From Desulfuromonadaceae bacterium (GTDB taxonomy: Bacteria; Desulfobacterota; Desulfuromonadia; Geobacterales; Pseudopelobacteraceae): a stretch of 64,000 nucleotides of DNA. Positions 1 to 10,138 of the stretch are shown here, in pieces (within the stretch, counting starts at the first letter, position 1; each line of letters begins with the position of its first letter). Under the pieces are notes generated by a model that saw nothing but the letters and a program-made list of their open reading frames with translations, made no database searches and was not told the origin of the DNA. Position numbers and translations under genes: made by a program. The stretch lies in the NCBI GenBank assembly GCA_028712075.1, contig JAQTQX010000008.1, positions 62,001 through 126,000 on the forward strand, read 5' to 3'.

Positions 1-2570
1 GCCATGAGCAAACGTTCCTTGATGTGCCGAAGCTGCGGGCCAGGCGTGAGACCGAGACGGCAAAGATCGTTGCCGTCAAGAGACGAAGTAACCGTGCGCA
101 GCCGCGTCAGGTAAAGTGAGACAAAACGTCTGACCTGTTCGCTGTTTGCCCGCGCCGCCACATACAGCAGCATCTCCAGGGTGAAGCGGCGGAACCAGGT
201 ATACAGCTGGCTGTTGCACACTCCACCCGCCTGCTTCAGGTGGCGCTTGATCGCAGTCAGCGTTGTGAACACCACATGACGCTGACTGCGAAGCTGCGCA
301 GCAAGACGACCCGGAATTGCCAGGCGACTGCAGGTCTCACTGAACTCTTCGGGCTGAAGCCCATCGCAGAGGGCCATAAAGTACACCTGCCACGTTGCAC
401 AGTGATCCTCCAGGTACAACAGCCGGAACCACGCCAGCACCTGCCCCGTTTCACGCACGACACGTCCGACAGCCGGTGACAGCTTGAGCGATGGATGAAC
501 AAACACCAGCAAACCGAGAGAGGACATGCGCTCAATGGCTGACAAAGGCTCCTTCTCTCGCATGATCTGCACCAGCTCACTCAGCAGCCGTTCACCTCCC
601 AGCTTGTCAAGAAGATGCATCCGGACCGCACTCTGGATAAGGTTCTCGGTGTGCGGAGCGATATGAAAGCCGAGGCGCTGTTCAAAGCGGATGGCACGAA
701 ATACGCGGGTCGGATCCTCAACAAATGACAGGTTGTGCAGCACCCGCACCACCCGTTCCTGGATATCCTGCTGGGCGCCGAAATGATCCGTCAGCTGGCC
801 GTAGCAGCCACTGTTGATGCAGAGCGCCAGAGTATTGATCGTAAAGTCGCGCCGGTAAAGATCATGCCGAAGCGATGCGCGCTCCACCGTCGGCAGTGCA
901 CCGGGAGAGTCGTAATATTCCAGGCGGGTGCTGGCAATGTCTATCTTACGTTCGTCGGGCAGTACCAGTACCGCAGTGCCGAATTTTTTGTGGCTGCGGA
1001 CCCTGCCGCCATAGCGGCCCGAAAAAACTTCCGCAAAGAAGATGCCATCCCCCTCAACGGTTACATCAACATCCAGATTATCAATCCCGAGCAGCAGGTC
1101 GCGCACAAAACCACCAACCAGATACACCGCCAGACCCAACTCATCACCGACAGTACCAAGCTGCTGCAGCGTCTCGCGGGTTTCAGCCGTCAGGCGCTTG
1201 CCCAGCAATGCGGCCACCGACCTGGTTCGCGTCGGTTCTTCCAGCGACTCAAGATCGTAAAGCACCGATCGCTTGCCCGGACGCCCGCCATGAATGTATC
1301 TCATAAGGTCAGTCCGGGTGACAACACCGGTCAGTTTCGCACCGACAAAGACCGGCACCAGCCGACGATTGCCGGTGACCATGTACGCCTGGATCTCAGC
1401 CATCGGAGTATCGGGCGTTGCAGAGAGGTATTCCGTATGCATCAAGTCGGTCACCGGTGATTTCCCCAACACGTGATGCAGCGCCTTTTCAACCGTCTTG
1501 CGCGAGATGACGCCTATCATGGTCTCACCTGACATAACCGGCATGGCATTGCAGTTATAACGAGTCAGCAGCTCTCGGGCTCCGGAGATGTCAAGCGAGT
1601 CAGGAATTGTCTTGACCGGCGTCGACATAATTTCTCCTGCGCACAAATCACCCCTGACGGAACACTGCAGCAGTTCATCAAGCTGCTTCAACACTTTTTT
1701 CAGTGACTGATTATGCACAACTGCCGAGGCCGCAGTGGTATGCCCACCCCCCTGAAAAACTTTCATAATGCCACCGGCATCAATACGAGGACTATGGCTG
1801 CGCGCCACGAGGTACACATGATCTTCCATAGCGACTGCAACAAACAGCGCGTCCATATTTTCGATGTCACGCACGAGATGCACCACTGTGGCAATATCTC
1901 CGACGTACCGGTCACAGGAAGCATATGCGATTGAAATCATAACCCCGTTCACCGCACTGGTTTTAATGGTCTTCAGCAGTTCCCTGAGCAGCACCATCTG
2001 CGCCCTGCTCAGCTCGGGAATAAGAGCATCACTGACAACAGAGAGTCTGGCTCCCTGTCCCAGCAACCAGGCCGCCATGCGGTAATCATCAACCGTTGTC
2101 GAGCTAAACAGCAGACGCCCGGTATCTTCATGGATGCCGAGCATGATCAGGGTAGCCTCTTCGGCGCTCAGTAACATGCCCTGTTCCGCCAGCTGCACGG
2201 CAACGATGGTGGAGGCGGAGCCGTATTCCGCGATTCTGCCGCCGGTTGCTCGAATACTTTCCGGAGTCGAAGGATGATGATCATAGATATGAATTTCCAG
2301 TCCGGGGCGCTGGATGATTTCGGCAAAACGGCCAATGCGTGAAGCATGCTGGCAGTCAACAATGATCAGACGGGAGATTGATTCGAGGGGGATATCTTTG
2401 GCACGGGTAAACGGGGGAAGGTATTCAGCGTGACGCTCGATAAAATCACGCACCCCCTTTTCCTGTGATCCGGGAAAGACCAGCAGCGCTCCGGGATAGA
2501 GCCGGAGCGCTGCTGTCATAGCACCGAGACAGTCAAAATCAGCGTTGGTATGAGTGGTAATAATGTCCAT
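1..2570 (-). CDS. tRNA nucleotidyltransferase with DHH and CBS domains (A-adding/CCA-adding type), 3' end cut by window
   Basis: This enzyme adds A or CCA to tRNA 3' ends in the cytoplasm. 856 codons are visible without a stop before the window edge. Residues 1-120 form a DHH phosphoesterase-like domain (NADFDCLG, DHHPS), followed by a DHHA1-like segment with GGGHTTAAS. Two CBS domains lie at about 315-435. The class II nucleotidyltransferase head starts near 484 with VGGFVRDLLLG, the LDVDV acidic pair and RRDFTIN. In Aquifex and deltaproteobacteria such long fusions are usually the A-adding partner of a separate CC-adding enzyme; that assignment is inferred here. The ATG at 2570 lies 18 nt after the glgP stop, so the two are probably cotranscribed. 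The ribosome binding site is weak. From family length, only a few tens of C-terminal residues should be missing. Confidence 0.88.
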   Translation of the reverse strand, partial: MDIITTHTNADFDCLGAMTAALRLYPGALLVFPGSQEKGVRDFIERHAEYLPPFTRAKDIPLESISRLIIVDCQHASRIGRFAEIIQRPGLEIHIYDHHPSTPESIRATGGRIAEYGSASTIVAVQLAEQGMLLSAEEATLIMLGIHEDTGRLLFSSTTVDDYRMAAWLLGQGARLSVVSDALIPELSRAQMVLLRELLKTIKTSAVNGVMISIAYASCDRYVGDIATVVHLVRDIENMDALFVAVAMEDHVYLVARSHSPRIDAGGIMKVFQGGGHTTAASAVVHNQSLKKVLKQLDELLQCSVRGDLCAGEIMSTPVKTIPDSLDISGARELLTRYNCNAMPVMSGETMIGVISRKTVEKALHHVLGKSPVTDLMHTEYLSATPDTPMAEIQAYMVTGNRRLVPVFVGAKLTGVVTRTDLMRYIHGGRPGKRSVLYDLESLEEPTRTRSVAALLGKRLTAETRETLQQLGTVGDELGLAVYLVGGFVRDLLLGIDNLDVDVTVEGDGIFFAEVFSGRYGGRVRSHKKFGTAVLVLPDERKIDIASTRLEYYDSPGALPTVERASLRHDLYRRDFTINTLALCINSGCYGQLTDHFGAQQDIQERVVRVLHNLSFVEDPTRVFRAIRFEQRLGFHIAPHTENLIQSAVRMHLLDKLGGERLLSELVQIMREKEPLSAIERMSSLGLLVFVHPSLKLSPAVGRVVRETGQVLAWFRLLYLEDHCATWQVYFMALCDGLQPEEFSETCSRLAIPGRLAAQLRSQRHVVFTTLTAIKRHLKQAGGVCNSQLYTWFRRFTLEMLLYVAARANSEQVRRFVSLYLTRLRTVTSSLDGNDLCRLGLTPGPQLRHIKERLLM

Positions 2571-2588
2571 AATAGGCCGCAGGCATCG

Positions 2589-5105
2589 TCATGCCACAAC
2601 CGGCCGAACAGTCCCGATCGGCATGGCCTTCAGATGCCAGATATCATCGTTGTAATTGCTGATTGTCCGGTCGGTCGAAAATTTGCCGCTGCAGGCGGTG
2701 TTGAGAATGCTCATGCGCACCCAGCGTTCACGATCCCGATACGCGTCAGCCACCCGCTGCTGCGCATCGATAAAACTGCGGAAATCGGCAGCAACCATCC
2801 AGGGGTCACGCGCAGAGCAGATTGCGCTGATAATCGGGTTGAACATCCCCCCTTCAAAGAGGTTGAAATGACCGCAGAGCAGCAGATTCATGACCCTCTG
2901 CAAATCGTCGTCACTACTTATTATCGCGTGGGGATCATAAGTGCGGCGGGATTCATCGACCTCCTCGCTCGTCAGGCCGAACATGAAGAAGTTATCTTCG
3001 CCAACCTCCTCGCGGATTTCAATATTTGCGCCGTCAAGGGTGCCGATGGTAATGGCGCCATTCATCATGAATTTCATATTGCCGGTTCCCGAAGCCTCCT
3101 TACCCGCCGTCGACAACTGTTCAGAGAGGTCGGTGCCGGGGCAGATTATCTCCATTGCGGTGACATGGTAATTGGGCAGGAATGCCAATTTGAGTTTATC
3201 ACCGACGGCAGGATCGGTATTGATGACGTTGGCCACGTTATTGATCAGCTTGATAATCAGTTTCGCCATTACGTAGCCTGGCGCGGCTTTCCCGCCGATC
3301 AATACGCAGCGATTGGTCCACCCCGCCGTATCCCCCCGCTTGATCCGGTCATACAGATGAATAACATGCAGCACGTTAAGCAGCTGCCGTTTGTATTCAT
3401 GGATTCGCTTTACCTGGACATCAAAGAGCGCCTCAGGATTGAACACGACACCGCATTTTGCTTCGACCATATCGGCAAGACGCCCTTTGTTGGCCTGTTT
3501 GACCTCATGCCAGCGCTGCCGGAATTCCGAATCGTCCGCATACGGTGCAATTGTGCTGATCTGCTGCAGATCAGACACCCATTCGTCACCGATCTTTTCG
3601 CTGACCAGTTTGCTCAGACCAGGATTACAGCTGGCGATCCAGCGGCGCGGCGTCACCCCGTTAGTTTTGTTATTGAATTTGTGCGGCCAGAGTTCATAAA
3701 AATCCCGGAACAGCCCTTGCACGAGCAGCTGGGAATGCAGCTCGGCGACGCCGTTAACGGAATAACTCCCGACAATAGCCAGATACGCCATCCGGATCTG
3801 GCGCGTTTCTCCCTCCTCGATAATGGACATACGCCGCATTCGCTCGTTGTCACCCGGCCAGCGACTGGACACCTCCGCCATGAAGCGGGCGTTGATTTCG
3901 AAGATGATTTCCAGAATCCGGGGAAGCAGCTGGCCGAAAAGCGACATCGGCCATTTTTCCAGCGCTTCCGGAAGAAGCGTGTGATTGGTGTACGCCATGG
4001 TCTGGCTGGTGATTCCCCATGCCTGTTCCCACCCCATCCCCCGCTCGTCCATCAGGATGCGCATCAGCTCAGGTACGGCACAACTCGGGTGGGTGTCATT
4101 CAGCTGGAAACAGTTTTCAGCGGAAAAGTTGGTGAAATTGCCCTTGTTTACCACCTTCCAGCGATCGACGACATCCTGGAGACTGGCAGAGGCCAAAAAG
4201 TACTGCTGGCGCAGCCGGAGCACCTTGCCGTTTTCGCTGGCGTCATTCGGGTAGAGCACCATGGAGATATTTTCAGCTTCATTTTTGGTAGCCACCGATT
4301 CGGCATAGCCGCCGGCATTAAATTCACCGAGGTCGAAGGCATCAGTGGCGGCCGCTTTCCAGAGCCGCAAGGTATTAACCGTCCCGTTCCGGTAGCCGGG
4401 AATCGGAATATCAAAGGGAATCGCCAGAACATCGCGGCTGCCGACCCAGCGAACCCGCTGCTGCCCGTCATTACCCCAAAAGCGTTCGCAGCGGCCGCCA
4501 AACTTGACCCGCTGGGTGAACTCGGGGCGTTCCTGCTCCCAGGGATTACCGTCCCGCAGCCAGTGATCCGGCTCTTCAACCTGGCGGCCATTGACAATCC
4601 TCTGACGGAACATGCCGTACTCATAACGGATTCCGTACCCCATGACCGGCAGCTGCAGGGTGGCGCAGCTGTCGAGAAAGCAGGCGGCCAGCCGCCCGAG
4701 ACCACCGTTGCCGAGTCCGGCATCGATTTCGGCATCGGCAAGTTCCTCCAGCTTGATGCCAAGCTCCTGCATCGCCTCGGCAGCAACATCGGTTATGCCG
4801 AGATTCAGCATGGCGTTGTTCAGCGTCCGCCCCATCAAAAACTCGAGCGACAGGTAGTAGCCGCATTTGCATTTCGATTCGATGTAGCGGTAGCGGGTCT
4901 CTTTCCAGTGATCCATCAGGCGGTCGCGCACTGTCAGCGCCAGCGCCTTGTAATAATACTTGACCGAATGGCAGTACTTGTTCTGGCCAAGGGTGTAGGT
5001 AAAATAGTGGCGGAAATCATGGGTAAGGGCGGCTGAGTCGAGCAGCAGCGGCGGCAGTTCGGTCAGACCGGGTGAATTAATGGAATACTGCTTTCTTTTG
5101 GCCAT
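2589..5105 (-). CDS. glgP: Glycogen/starch/alpha-glucan phosphorylase
   Basis: The protein phosphorolyses alpha-1,4-glucan to glucose-1-phosphate in the cytoplasm using pyridoxal phosphate. The 838-aa length matches the GlgP/MalP family. Diagnostic segments are GLGNGGLGRLAACFLDS near residue 130, EYGMFRQ in the substrate channel, LNDTHPS, NGVTPRRW, VQVKRIHEYKRQLLN, and the PLP-lysine region EASGTGNMKFMMNG. The start is supported by AAGGAC seven bases upstream of the ATG. It sits between an aminotransferase upstream and the tRNA nucleotidyltransferase downstream. No other glycogen gene is in the window, so the pathway context is not visible. A long open frame on the opposite strand is a codon-bias shadow. 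Confidence 0.97.
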   Translation of the reverse strand: MAKRKQYSINSPGLTELPPLLLDSAALTHDFRHYFTYTLGQNKYCHSVKYYYKALALTVRDRLMDHWKETRYRYIESKCKCGYYLSLEFLMGRTLNNAMLNLGITDVAAEAMQELGIKLEELADAEIDAGLGNGGLGRLAACFLDSCATLQLPVMGYGIRYEYGMFRQRIVNGRQVEEPDHWLRDGNPWEQERPEFTQRVKFGGRCERFWGNDGQQRVRWVGSRDVLAIPFDIPIPGYRNGTVNTLRLWKAAATDAFDLGEFNAGGYAESVATKNEAENISMVLYPNDASENGKVLRLRQQYFLASASLQDVVDRWKVVNKGNFTNFSAENCFQLNDTHPSCAVPELMRILMDERGMGWEQAWGITSQTMAYTNHTLLPEALEKWPMSLFGQLLPRILEIIFEINARFMAEVSSRWPGDNERMRRMSIIEEGETRQIRMAYLAIVGSYSVNGVAELHSQLLVQGLFRDFYELWPHKFNNKTNGVTPRRWIASCNPGLSKLVSEKIGDEWVSDLQQISTIAPYADDSEFRQRWHEVKQANKGRLADMVEAKCGVVFNPEALFDVQVKRIHEYKRQLLNVLHVIHLYDRIKRGDTAGWTNRCVLIGGKAAPGYVMAKLIIKLINNVANVINTDPAVGDKLKLAFLPNYHVTAMEIICPGTDLSEQLSTAGKEASGTGNMKFMMNGAITIGTLDGANIEIREEVGEDNFFMFGLTSEEVDESRRTYDPHAIISSDDDLQRVMNLLLCGHFNLFEGGMFNPIISAICSARDPWMVAADFRSFIDAQQRVADAYRDRERWVRMSILNTACSGKFSTDRTISNYNDDIWHLKAMPIGTVRPVVA

Positions 5106-5180
5106 TCTGGTGTCCTTTTGTGGCGGCGGTAGCCGTGTTGATGTTGAAACATTTGAATTATCTGCACTCTCTGCGCGGAG

Positions 5181-5209
5181 AATTTACACGCTTTTGTTTC
5201 GGAAGGCAA
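5181..5209 (-). promoter_or_regulatory. Possible sigma-70 promoter for glgP
   Basis: On the minus strand TTGCCT (5209-5204) and TAAATT (5186-5181) are separated by 17 bases. They lie in the 136-bp gap upstream of glgP. The match to consensus is moderate and there is no independent support. Confidence 0.3.
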
Positions 5210-5241
5210 TTTGCGGCACCCGTTTCTGCCGGCGCATCGAG

Positions 5242-6414
5242 TCAACCACTCATCTCACGAAAGCGCCGGACCGCCTCGGGGATGGCCTCCTCGCGAATAT
5301 TACCGAACGCGAGCCTCAGATACCCTTCCAGCCCGGGGCCGAATACTTCACCCGGCAGACAGAGAATGGCGGCTTCGTCGACGAGACGCTTTGCCGCCTG
5401 ACGGCCGCTGCAGTAGCTGAACGGATGGCGCACCCAGGCAAAGAAAGCGCCACTGGCCGCCAGGTGGAACTGATTGCCCGGCCGGATGAATTCAGCGCGG
5501 AACAGATCATGGCGCCGACACATCATCTCCCGGTTATCGGCAACCCATTGTTCAAGGTGCTCAACACCGTATCTGATCGCATGCTGGGTGATGCGCGGCT
5601 GGCAGACCGCCATGGTATCCTGCGCTTTGAGGGCCTGGTGAATAATCGGTTGTGAAGCGACCAGCGTTCCGGCCCGGTATCCGGTCAGCGCATAGGTTTT
5701 GCCGAATGAGGCGATCTGGACGAGATGATCGCCCCAGTCCGGATCACAAAAAAGTGCATGTGGAGCGGCGCCGCCGGGGATAAATTCCTGGTATGTTTCA
5801 TCCAGTATCAGGGCAATATCGTGGCGCCGGGCTATATCGAACAGCTCTCTGATCCTGTCCGGCGGCGTGATAGCGCCGGTCGGATTGCTGGGAGAGACCA
5901 CCAGGATAGCCCTGGTTCTCGGAGTGATAAGCCTTTCAATTGTGGCCGGGTTCGGCACCCCACCCTCGGCCTCGACAAACGGCGCGTACACGCCGTGAAC
6001 ACCAAGAATATCAAGCGCCATCGGATGATCGAAATAATAGGGTGCCTGCACCACGACTTCATCGCCGGCACGGCAGAGCGTCACTACCGCCAGCCAGAAC
6101 GCCTGGCTGGCGCCGATCGTCAAACAGAAATTTTCCGGTGAGAGCTGCGCTCCATATCTTTTACGGTAATACCCGCAGACCGCTTCGCGCACCTCCGGCA
6201 AGCCTTCATCGGGCGAATATTTTGACAGCAGCGGATCACCCAGCAGTTGCGCCAGATGCCGGGTCAATTCCTCGGCAGGTGCATAATCCGGCACCGCCTG
6301 ACAAAGATCGACCAGCTCCCGGCCGTCATCCTGCCGTTCAGCAAACCAGCGCTTTACCTCGGAAATGGGGGGAAAGTGAACAGCGGCAATATGTGGCGAC
6401 ACCTGCAACGCCAT
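5242..6414 (-). CDS. Class I/II PLP-dependent aminotransferase
   Basis: A 390-aa cytosolic fold-type I aminotransferase of the aspartate aminotransferase superfamily. It shows the YSPDEGLPEVREAV substrate-helix segment, the SPSNPTG motif, DETYQEF containing the PLP-nitrogen Asp, and SFGKTYALTGYRAG with the Schiff-base lysine. Near the C-terminus is the Arg that would bind the substrate carboxylate (YLRLAFGN). The frame is open upstream to 6708, but the ATG at 6414 has AAGGAG seven bases before it and gives the normal family length, so I chose it. The amino-acid specificity cannot be read from sequence. It is divergent from the kinase at 6614 across a 199-bp gap and precedes glgP by 136 bp. 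Confidence 0.93.
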   Translation of the reverse strand: MALQVSPHIAAVHFPPISEVKRWFAERQDDGRELVDLCQAVPDYAPAEELTRHLAQLLGDPLLSKYSPDEGLPEVREAVCGYYRKRYGAQLSPENFCLTIGASQAFWLAVVTLCRAGDEVVVQAPYYFDHPMALDILGVHGVYAPFVEAEGGVPNPATIERLITPRTRAILVVSPSNPTGAITPPDRIRELFDIARRHDIALILDETYQEFIPGGAAPHALFCDPDWGDHLVQIASFGKTYALTGYRAGTLVASQPIIHQALKAQDTMAVCQPRITQHAIRYGVEHLEQWVADNREMMCRRHDLFRAEFIRPGNQFHLAASGAFFAWVRHPFSYCSGRQAAKRLVDEAAILCLPGEVFGPGLEGYLRLAFGNIREEAIPEAVRRFREMSG

Positions 6415-6613
6415 CGTCAGACTCCTTGTCGACAGTAATGTCATCACTATACCAGAAAACTTGTGCAATGCTTTTTTTGTGGTAAATTTTCTTACGGCAA
6501 CACTTTTGTGGGGTACCGAATGGCAGACGAAAGAGTAAAATACATCGTGCCCAGTGTCGACGATGAGCCGAGCGTGCCGAGCGCTCTGCCGCTGATTCCA
6601 GCCGGAGGCGACG

Positions 6614-9600
6614 ATGTTGTTCACCCGGGCCGGTAACAGAAAATCCAGCATCAAGGCCAAGATCACCGCGACTGTTTTTCTAACTGTCTCCGTGTTGGTC
6701 ATTGCCACTTCCTGGACCCTTTTTTCCTACTTCACCACCCTGCTTCGTGAAAGCATTTTCAAACAACAGTTTGCACTGGTGTCAGAAATCGCCGAACAGT
6801 TAAACGGACGTCTTGAGCTTGCACGACTTCAACTCTCACTGGCTGCGACCGAAATAAACGAAAACTCGCTCGCCTCCCCCTCAAAACTGATGCAGATTCT
6901 TACCAATGCCAGTCCGGCCAGCCTGATTTTTGACGCCGGCTTTTTGGTTATAGGGACTGACGGGAGCGTCATTGCCGAAAGCATGGGCCTCCCGCAGTTA
7001 ACCGATTACAACCTGTCAGTGAGCGAATATGTGCAGCGAGCCCTGAAATCAGGCACCCCTGTCATTTCGGCTCCATTCCAACTGAGCATCCCCCCCAATT
7101 CGCCCATGATTGCGCTTGCAGTTCCGGTCAGGGACAACCATGACCGTATCATCTGCCTGCTTGCCGGTTATCACAGCCTCGGCACCAATCAGTTTCTGAC
7201 CAGCCTGTCATCACGGCGCTTCAGTACAGGCAGTTATCTCTATCTGATGGATGGTCGAACCATTTTGATGCACCCGGACAGCTCCAGAATTATGGAAACG
7301 ATTCCGGAAGGGAGGAACCGGGGCATTGATCGAGCTCTCAAAGGTTTTGAAGGCTCACTGGACAATATCAACTCAAAAAATCAGCATATGTTGACCTCGT
7401 TCAAAAAAGTAGGAGAGAGCGGATGGATTCTGGCTGCCAACACTCCCTACGACGAGGCATTCATGCCGCTTACGCAGCTGGCGAAAAACGCTCTGATCAT
7501 CATAAGCATCGGCATCATCGTTTCTCTTGCAGTAGTCTGGCTGGTGACCCGCAGCCTGACGCTGCCGATTGTCCACCTGACTGATCGCCTCCTGAAAGAT
7601 ACCGCCCTCATTGGCGACTGGGAGCCTCTGGAAATAGCAGCAGATGATGAGGTCGGGCGCTTGGCAACGACGTTCAACATTCTGATGTCTGAAGTGCGCA
7701 GCGCCAGAAAAACCCTTTCGTACGAAAATGTTTTTTTTGGCGGTATCATCCGTAATTCAGCCGCACCATTGTTTGTCATTGATACAAACCATACCATTCT
7801 GTTCTGGAACAACGCCCTGGCAAAACTGACCGGCAGGAGTTCGTCGGAGATGGAGAACACCACACTGCAGTGGGCACCGTTTTATGACTCGGAACGTCCG
7901 GTACTTGCCGACCTTGTTATCGACAAAAAGCTTCAAAACATTGAAAGTTTCTACACAAACTACGAATCTTCGCTGTTTGTTGCCGGTGCATACCAGGCGG
8001 AAGGATGGTACGAACATATCGGCGGCAAGCGGCGCTATCTCTTTTTTGAGGCGGTACCGGTACTGGACGGCAACAATGAGATTATTGCCGCCGTAGAAAC
8101 GCTTGAAGACATTACTGACCGTAAACTGGCACAGGAAGCAACTGCCAGCCACAATCTGTTCCTGCAGAATATTCTTGATGCCATTCCTAATCCGGTATTT
8201 TACAAGGATACGAACGGCGCCTATATCGGGAGTAACAAATCATTCCAGGCGTTTGTCGGAATGGAGTTCGACGAATTGGTCGGAAAAACCGTGTACGACA
8301 TTATGCCTGGCACCTACGCAGCAGAAACGGAACAGCACGACAAAGAATTACTCACCAAGAAAACCGGGTGCAGCTATGAGAGCACGCTAAGGCGGTATGA
8401 CGGCCAGGAACGCCATGCCTTGATAACCAAGGCACCATTTTTTTCCAGCAGCGGCGAGCTTCTTGGTATCATTGGGGCTTTTATCGATCTGACCGAACAG
8501 CAACAGTTAAACGAGCAGCTCCGCAAGATGTCGCGGGCACTGGAACAGAGTCCTGCCTCTGTCGTCATCACAGATACGGAAGGTATTATTGAATATGTAA
8601 ACCCCAAGTTCTGTCAAACCTCCGGGTACAGTGCGAAAGAGGCAATCGGCCGGAATCCGAGGATTCTCAAATCAGGGGAGATGGCGGATGAGGGTTACAC
8701 GGGACTGTGGCAGACCATTTCTTCAGGAAAAGAGTGGCGCGGTGAATTTCATAATAAACGCAAAAATGGCACTCTCTTCTGGGAATTCGCCTCGATTTCG
8801 CCGCTAATCAACACGGACGGACGGGTAACCGGATACCTTGCGGTCAAGGAGGACATTACCGCGCGCAAGGCGGCAGAAGCCGAACTGGCGCAGAGCCGCC
8901 TGGAAACTGAAACCAAGCATGTCGAACTGCAGAAGCTCTTCAAGCGGGTTGAATATGCCAAGCTGGAATGGGAACAGACGCTCGACCATTTACGCGACTT
9001 TGTGATTCTGACCGACTCAGAACACCGCATCCGGCGTTGTAACAACCCGCTCTCCAGCATCACCGGCATTCCGGTAAGTGACTTGATCGGCCTGGACTGG
9101 CGCGAATTGATTCATGACGCCGGGTTCGAATTCACCACCTTTGATGGCACCGCCGGAGAGGTGCATTTCCCGAAAACAGAGCGCTTATACGATATCGCCC
9201 TTTATCCGATCCGGGACGCGGGGAAAACAACCGGCCATGTCGTGTCACTCCATGATACGACCGAGTTGCATGCCGCCACACGAGAGCTGGAAAAAGCGTA
9301 CGCAGGTCTTAAAGAGGCCCAGCTCCAGATTTTCCAACAGGAAAAGATGGCCTCGATTGGCCAGTTGGCAGCAGGAGTAGCACACGAAATCAATAATCCG
9401 ATGGGATTCATCTCCAGCAACCTGAGTACCTTGAACAAATATATCGACCGTCTGGCTGAGTTCATATCCGCCGGCGACAAGTGCCTTTTATCGTACCCGG
9501 AGAGCGATGAGGCTGAACATCTGAAGGAGACAAGAAAACGGCTCAAAATTGATTATGTCATTGAGGATTCCCGCCAGTTGATTGCCGAGAGTCAGGACGG

Positions 9601-10138
9601 CGCAGGGCGAGTCAGGCGGATCGTTCAGGATCTCAAGAGCTTCTCGCGAGTCGACCAGACCGAAAGCGCCCTGATCAACCTGAATGATGCGCTGGAAACC
9701 ACTATCAACATTGCATGGAACGAAATCAAGTACGTTGCAACCCTTAACCGGGAGTTTGGCGACATCCCTCCGATCAAATGTCATCCGCAGCAGCTCAACC
9801 AGGTTTTTCTCAATTTGCTGGTAAATGCCTCCCATGCCATGGATGGGGTTCAGGGAACCATCACCGTGAGCACGCGGTGCGAAAACGACGTCGTCTTCGT
9901 CTCGGTTGCCGACACCGGCTGCGGTATTCCCGAAGAGATTCAGCAACGGATTTTTGAGCCGTTCTTCACGACAAAAGAGGTCGGCAAGGGGACCGGACTC
10001 GGGCTTTCAATAAGTTATGACATTGTGCGGAAACATGGCGGAGAGCTCTCCGTTGTCAGCGAACCGGGCAAAGGTTCAACCTTTACCGTACAGCTGCCAT
10101 TGCACCCTCAACCATGTGTCAAAGAGGTATTGAAATGA
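6614..10138 (+). CDS. Membrane sensor histidine kinase (dCache-HAMP-multiple PAS-HisKA-HATPase)
   Basis: A 1174-aa inner-membrane kinase. TM1 lies at about 13-36, followed by a large periplasmic dCache-like domain, TM2 at about 290-314 and a HAMP segment. Four PAS-like repeats span about 375-900, two of them ending in the typical DITDRK/DITARK linker. The H-box is GVAHEINNPMGF with phosphoacceptor H924. The ATPase domain has an N-box (NQVFLNLLVNA), a G1 box (DTGCGI) and a G2 box (GKGTGLGLS). The start is supported by GGAGG five bases upstream. It heads the signalling island, and its stop overlaps the start of the next kinase by 4 nt (ATGA). It has no receiver domain, so it presumably phosphorylates the receivers downstream. 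The ligand is unknown. Confidence 0.93.
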   Translation: MLFTRAGNRKSSIKAKITATVFLTVSVLVIATSWTLFSYFTTLLRESIFKQQFALVSEIAEQLNGRLELARLQLSLAATEINENSLASPSKLMQILTNASPASLIFDAGFLVIGTDGSVIAESMGLPQLTDYNLSVSEYVQRALKSGTPVISAPFQLSIPPNSPMIALAVPVRDNHDRIICLLAGYHSLGTNQFLTSLSSRRFSTGSYLYLMDGRTILMHPDSSRIMETIPEGRNRGIDRALKGFEGSLDNINSKNQHMLTSFKKVGESGWILAANTPYDEAFMPLTQLAKNALIIISIGIIVSLAVVWLVTRSLTLPIVHLTDRLLKDTALIGDWEPLEIAADDEVGRLATTFNILMSEVRSARKTLSYENVFFGGIIRNSAAPLFVIDTNHTILFWNNALAKLTGRSSSEMENTTLQWAPFYDSERPVLADLVIDKKLQNIESFYTNYESSLFVAGAYQAEGWYEHIGGKRRYLFFEAVPVLDGNNEIIAAVETLEDITDRKLAQEATASHNLFLQNILDAIPNPVFYKDTNGAYIGSNKSFQAFVGMEFDELVGKTVYDIMPGTYAAETEQHDKELLTKKTGCSYESTLRRYDGQERHALITKAPFFSSSGELLGIIGAFIDLTEQQQLNEQLRKMSRALEQSPASVVITDTEGIIEYVNPKFCQTSGYSAKEAIGRNPRILKSGEMADEGYTGLWQTISSGKEWRGEFHNKRKNGTLFWEFASISPLINTDGRVTGYLAVKEDITARKAAEAELAQSRLETETKHVELQKLFKRVEYAKLEWEQTLDHLRDFVILTDSEHRIRRCNNPLSSITGIPVSDLIGLDWRELIHDAGFEFTTFDGTAGEVHFPKTERLYDIALYPIRDAGKTTGHVVSLHDTTELHAATRELEKAYAGLKEAQLQIFQQEKMASIGQLAAGVAHEINNPMGFISSNLSTLNKYIDRLAEFISAGDKCLLSYPESDEAEHLKETRKRLKIDYVIEDSRQLIAESQDGAGRVRRIVQDLKSFSRVDQTESALINLNDALETTINIAWNEIKYVATLNREFGDIPPIKCHPQQLNQVFLNLLVNASHAMDGVQGTITVSTRCENDVVFVSVADTGCGIPEEIQQRIFEPFFTTKEVGKGTGLGLSISYDIVRKHGGELSVVSEPGKGSTFTVQLPLHPQPCVKEVLK

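Noticed and set aside
735-1460. 241-codon plus-strand open frame
   Set aside because: Antisense to the tRNA nucleotidyltransferase, whose CBS and nucleotidyltransferase motifs lie on the other strand in this stretch.
2550-5036. 828-codon plus-strand open frame
   Set aside because: It lies antisense to glgP, which has all phosphorylase motifs and a ribosome binding site. The plus-strand translation has no recognisable domain and mirrors codon bias.
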